NCBI RefSeq assembly: GCF_006716065.1
Contig: NZ_VFOL01000001.1
Coordinates: forward strand, 1,984,001 to 2,048,000
From: Salinispora arenicola
GTDB lineage: Bacteria > Actinomycetota > Actinomycetes > Mycobacteriales > Micromonosporaceae
Direction of reading: 5' to 3'
DNA length: 64,000 bases
Below, one piece after another: positions 62,041 through 64,000 of the stretch (position 1 is the first letter of the stretch; each line of letters begins with the position of its first letter). A program made the translations under genes and the position numbers. Under the pieces are notes generated by a model. It worked only from the letters and a program-made list of their open reading frames with translations, made no database searches and was not told the origin of the DNA.

Positions 62041-63513
62041 ATGGAAGCCACTCGACGAAATGTCCTGCGTATCCTGGCGGTAGGTGCGGGTGTTGCCGGC
62101 GCCGCCACCATCTCGCCCTCCGCGCTGGCGGCCTACGGTAACGGCGCTGCCCTACGCGAGTCGACAGCGCAGCGAAGTCCTCACCCGGGAAGGCTGACCG
62201 GGCGGCTGGTGTTCCCCGACGACGCCGACTACGACAACGCGCGGCTCGGGTGGAACCGACAGTTCAGCCCGTACCCCCTCGTGATTGTGTTCTGTCAGGA
62301 CGCCCAAGACGTGATCAACGCCATCACCTGGTGTCGTCGACACGATGTGGCGTTCCGTGCTCGGGGCGGTCGGCATGCCCTGGAGGGGTGGTCGGCGGTG
62401 GACGGCGGCGTCATCATCGACGTCAGCGACATGCAGGAGGTCGAGGTCGACACCCGCGCCCGCCAGGTGACCGTGCAGACCGGTGTCACCCAGGACCAGG
62501 TCGTGGAGGTGTTGGGGGAGCGGGGTTTCGCCATTCCCACCGGAGCCGAGGTCGGCGTCGGCGTCGCCGGGGTCACGCTGGGCGGCGGGATCGGCCAACT
62601 CTGCCGGAGTCTCGGGGTAACCAGTGACAGCCTGATGGGCCTCGATATTGTCATTCCCGAGGGGGAACGGGGCGCCCGTCTCGTGCGCGCGGACGAGACG
62701 CAGCACGCCGACCTGCTGTGGGCCTCCCGCGGGGGCGGCGGCGGAAACTTCGGCATCGCGACCAGCTACACCTTCCGGATCCACCCGGTGTCGGACGTCG
62801 TGGTGTATCAGATCACCTGGGACGACTGGCGGCAGCTAGGGAGGCTCTTCCGGATCTGGCAGGAGATCGCACCTTTTGCCGACGACGGTTTTGGTTCGGT
62901 GTTCAACCCGAAGACCCGAGCGGACGGCCACATCTACTGCAACGGCATCTATCGTGGCTCAGAATACCGGTTGCGAGAGATAGTTCAGCCGCTGCTCGAC
63001 GTTGGTGACCCACAGGTCACGATGGAGACGATGTCCTACCTGGATGCCTGGAACGAGCTTGCGGGAACCACCGATCCGCCACGGAAGACCCATATCCCCT
63101 CGGCCTGGGTGTACGACCTTCTGCCAGATGAGGGAATCGACGCGGTTTATCGGCACCTGGCCGAACTTCCCGACCTCGGTGGCGAGGTCTGGTGCCTGAA
63201 CTGGGGTGGTGCGGTGAACCGGATTCCGACCGACGCCACCGCTTTCTTCCACCGGCGCCCGAAGTACTACATGGAGTGGAGCGGAAACTGGGAGACCGAC
63301 GGGGAGCAGAAGGTGGTCCTATCATGGACGGAGCAGTTCCGTCAGGCCCTACTGCCCTACGTCAAAGGTTCCTACGTCAATGTTCCAGACAGCAGCATTG
63401 GTGACTGGGCCACCGCATACTATGGCGACAACTATGCCCGGCTGCGCCGGATCAAAACCACGTACGACCCGTATGAGTTCTTCCAGTACGAGCAGAGTAT
63501 CCGGCCGTACTGA
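62041..63513 (+). CDS. Tat-exported FAD-linked (BBE-type) oxidase
   Basis: A 490-residue protein from ATG 62,041 (AAGGAG seven bases upstream). The twin-arginine signal is TRRNVLRILAVGAGVAGAAT, with likely cleavage after SALA. The FAD domain has FRARGGRHALEGWS, whose His can bind FAD covalently, and VGVGVAGVTLGGGIGQLCRS. The C-terminal berberine-bridge domain ends YYGDNYARLRRIKTTYDPYE. Relatives oxidise sugars, alkaloids or polyketide sugars. Export by Tat fits a folded, cofactor-loaded enzyme. A perfect hairpin follows the stop; an exporter gene begins 137 bases later and may belong to the same function. Confidence 0.9.
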   Translation: MEATRRNVLRILAVGAGVAGAATISPSALAAYGNGAALRESTAQRSPHPGRLTGRLVFPDDADYDNARLGWNRQFSPYPLVIVFCQDAQDVINAITWCRRHDVAFRARGGRHALEGWSAVDGGVIIDVSDMQEVEVDTRARQVTVQTGVTQDQVVEVLGERGFAIPTGAEVGVGVAGVTLGGGIGQLCRSLGVTSDSLMGLDIVIPEGERGARLVRADETQHADLLWASRGGGGGNFGIATSYTFRIHPVSDVVVYQITWDDWRQLGRLFRIWQEIAPFADDGFGSVFNPKTRADGHIYCNGIYRGSEYRLREIVQPLLDVGDPQVTMETMSYLDAWNELAGTTDPPRKTHIPSAWVYDLLPDEGIDAVYRHLAELPDLGGEVWCLNWGGAVNRIPTDATAFFHRRPKYYMEWSGNWETDGEQKVVLSWTEQFRQALLPYVKGSYVNVPDSSIGDWATAYYGDNYARLRRIKTTYDPYEFFQYEQSIRPY

Positions 63514-63528
63514 CGAGGTGGAGCAGCA

Positions 63529-63572
63529 CTCCCGTGAATTGATTTTGTCAGAGCAGGGTCAATTCACGGGAG
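63529..63572 (+). terminator. Terminator hairpin after FAD oxidase gene
   Basis: A 14-bp perfect inverted repeat (CTCCCGTGAATTGA / TCAATTCACGGGAG) with a 16-base loop, 15 bases after the stop. A regulatory palindrome is the alternative. Confidence 0.75.
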
Positions 63573-63649
63573 GCTCGCGCGTGAGAGGTGGACGCCGCCG
63601 GTAGGCAAGGGGGTCGCGTGACCAGTCGTGAGCGTGCCGGGATGTCGCG

Positions 63650-64000
63650 TTGACGGCCCGTGAGCCCCGTTCCAGGCAGGCATCGGTGGGCGAGTACTCG
63701 CGCGGACGGGCCCGGCGGTGGCTGGTCGTCGCTGTTTGTCAACTGGTCGTATTCCTCGGGACGGTCACCACCGCGATGTTGGTCATCGCGGTACCTCAGA
63801 TCATCTCCACGATGGGCCTCGGCGAGGACGGCCAGCAGTGGATGGTTGCCGGCTACGCGCTGGCGTACGCCCTGATGTTGGTGCCCGGCGGCCGGCTCGG
63901 TGACGTGTGGCGACGGCGCGCCGTCTTCGTGTCCAGCCTGGTGCTGAGCGGGGTGGCCGCCACGTCCGCCGCCCTCGCCCAGACGCCGGTCTGGCTGGTG
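63650..64000 (+). CDS. MFS exporter, DHA2 type, N-terminal part (continues past window)
   Basis: The first three helices of a major facilitator protein: VVAVCQLVVFLGTVTTAMLV, GQQWMVAGYALAYALMLVPG and the loop motif GRLGDVWRRRAVFV. It is more than half identical to the protein at 6,336-7,811 over this stretch. GTG 63,686 (GEYSRGRARRW) is the likely start; TTG 63,650 is in frame. It is cut by the end of the window. Confidence 0.85.
   Translation, partial: MTAREPRSRQASVGEYSRGRARRWLVVAVCQLVVFLGTVTTAMLVIAVPQIISTMGLGEDGQQWMVAGYALAYALMLVPGGRLGDVWRRRAVFVSSLVLSGVAATSAALAQTPVWLV

Overview
The window is high-GC actinomycete DNA with GTG starts, codon-biased long reading frames and Tat and Sec secreted proteins. 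The tRNA pair, the type of integrative element, the IdeR-like iron box and the gene families fit Micromonosporaceae (for example Micromonospora). That placement is inferred from gene content, not from a marker gene.

Layout. Positions 1-2.9 kb hold the C-terminal part of an Fe-S/FAD oxidoreductase and an isocitrate lyase/PEP mutase family enzyme. Positions 2.9-6.3 kb are decayed: a prepilin peptidase remnant, an IS110-type transposase gene with one stop codon and an ISAs1-type gene with one frameshift. A DHA2-type MFS exporter (6.3-7.8 kb) and a secreted beta-helix protein (8.0-9.4 kb) follow. Positions 9.4-14.9 kb are mostly transposase debris around a secreted protein built of nearly identical 35-residue repeats.

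From about 14.9 to 52.3 kb lies an island stacked on tRNA-Arg(ACG). The intact tRNA is at 52,260-52,332 (minus strand). Partial copies of its 3' half occur at 22,836-22,876 and, degenerate, at 14,878-14,913. The sequences beside these copies also repeat, which suggests two tandem integrative elements: E1 (about 14.9-22.8 kb) and E2 (about 22.8-52.3 kb). E1 carries a second beta-helix protein, an integrase fragment with a (Lys-Gly)22 tract, a P-type ATPase fragment and universal stress protein genes. E2 carries (a) an overlapping gene pair encoding a GNAT-PIN multidomain protein and an ASCH protein; (b) a 2,174-residue secreted DNRLRE/LamG/nidogen-like protein followed by an RHS polymorphic toxin ending in a Hint domain and a barnase-like RNase, with a barstar-like immunity gene; (c) a compact actinomycete integrative and conjugative element (AICE: GntR, FtsK/TraB, RepSA, Xis, Int, XRE regulator) bounded by a 33-bp imperfect direct repeat; and (d) an orphan deaminase-like RHS C-terminal cassette with a probable immunity gene, a broken Hint module and an intact transposase.

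Right of tRNA-Ser the sequence looks like ordinary chromosome: a CPBP protease, a globin-reductase, a fused XRE-peptide deformylase, an FhuF-like reductase behind an iron box, a GT-C-like membrane protein, a methyltransferase, a PEBP-family protein, a tiny membrane protein, a Tat-exported FAD oxidase and the start of an MFS exporter that is a paralogue of the one at 6.3 kb. The most novel-looking system is the GNAT-PIN/ASCH pair at 24.1-26.6 kb. The best supported conflict system is the RHS toxin locus interrupted by the AICE.
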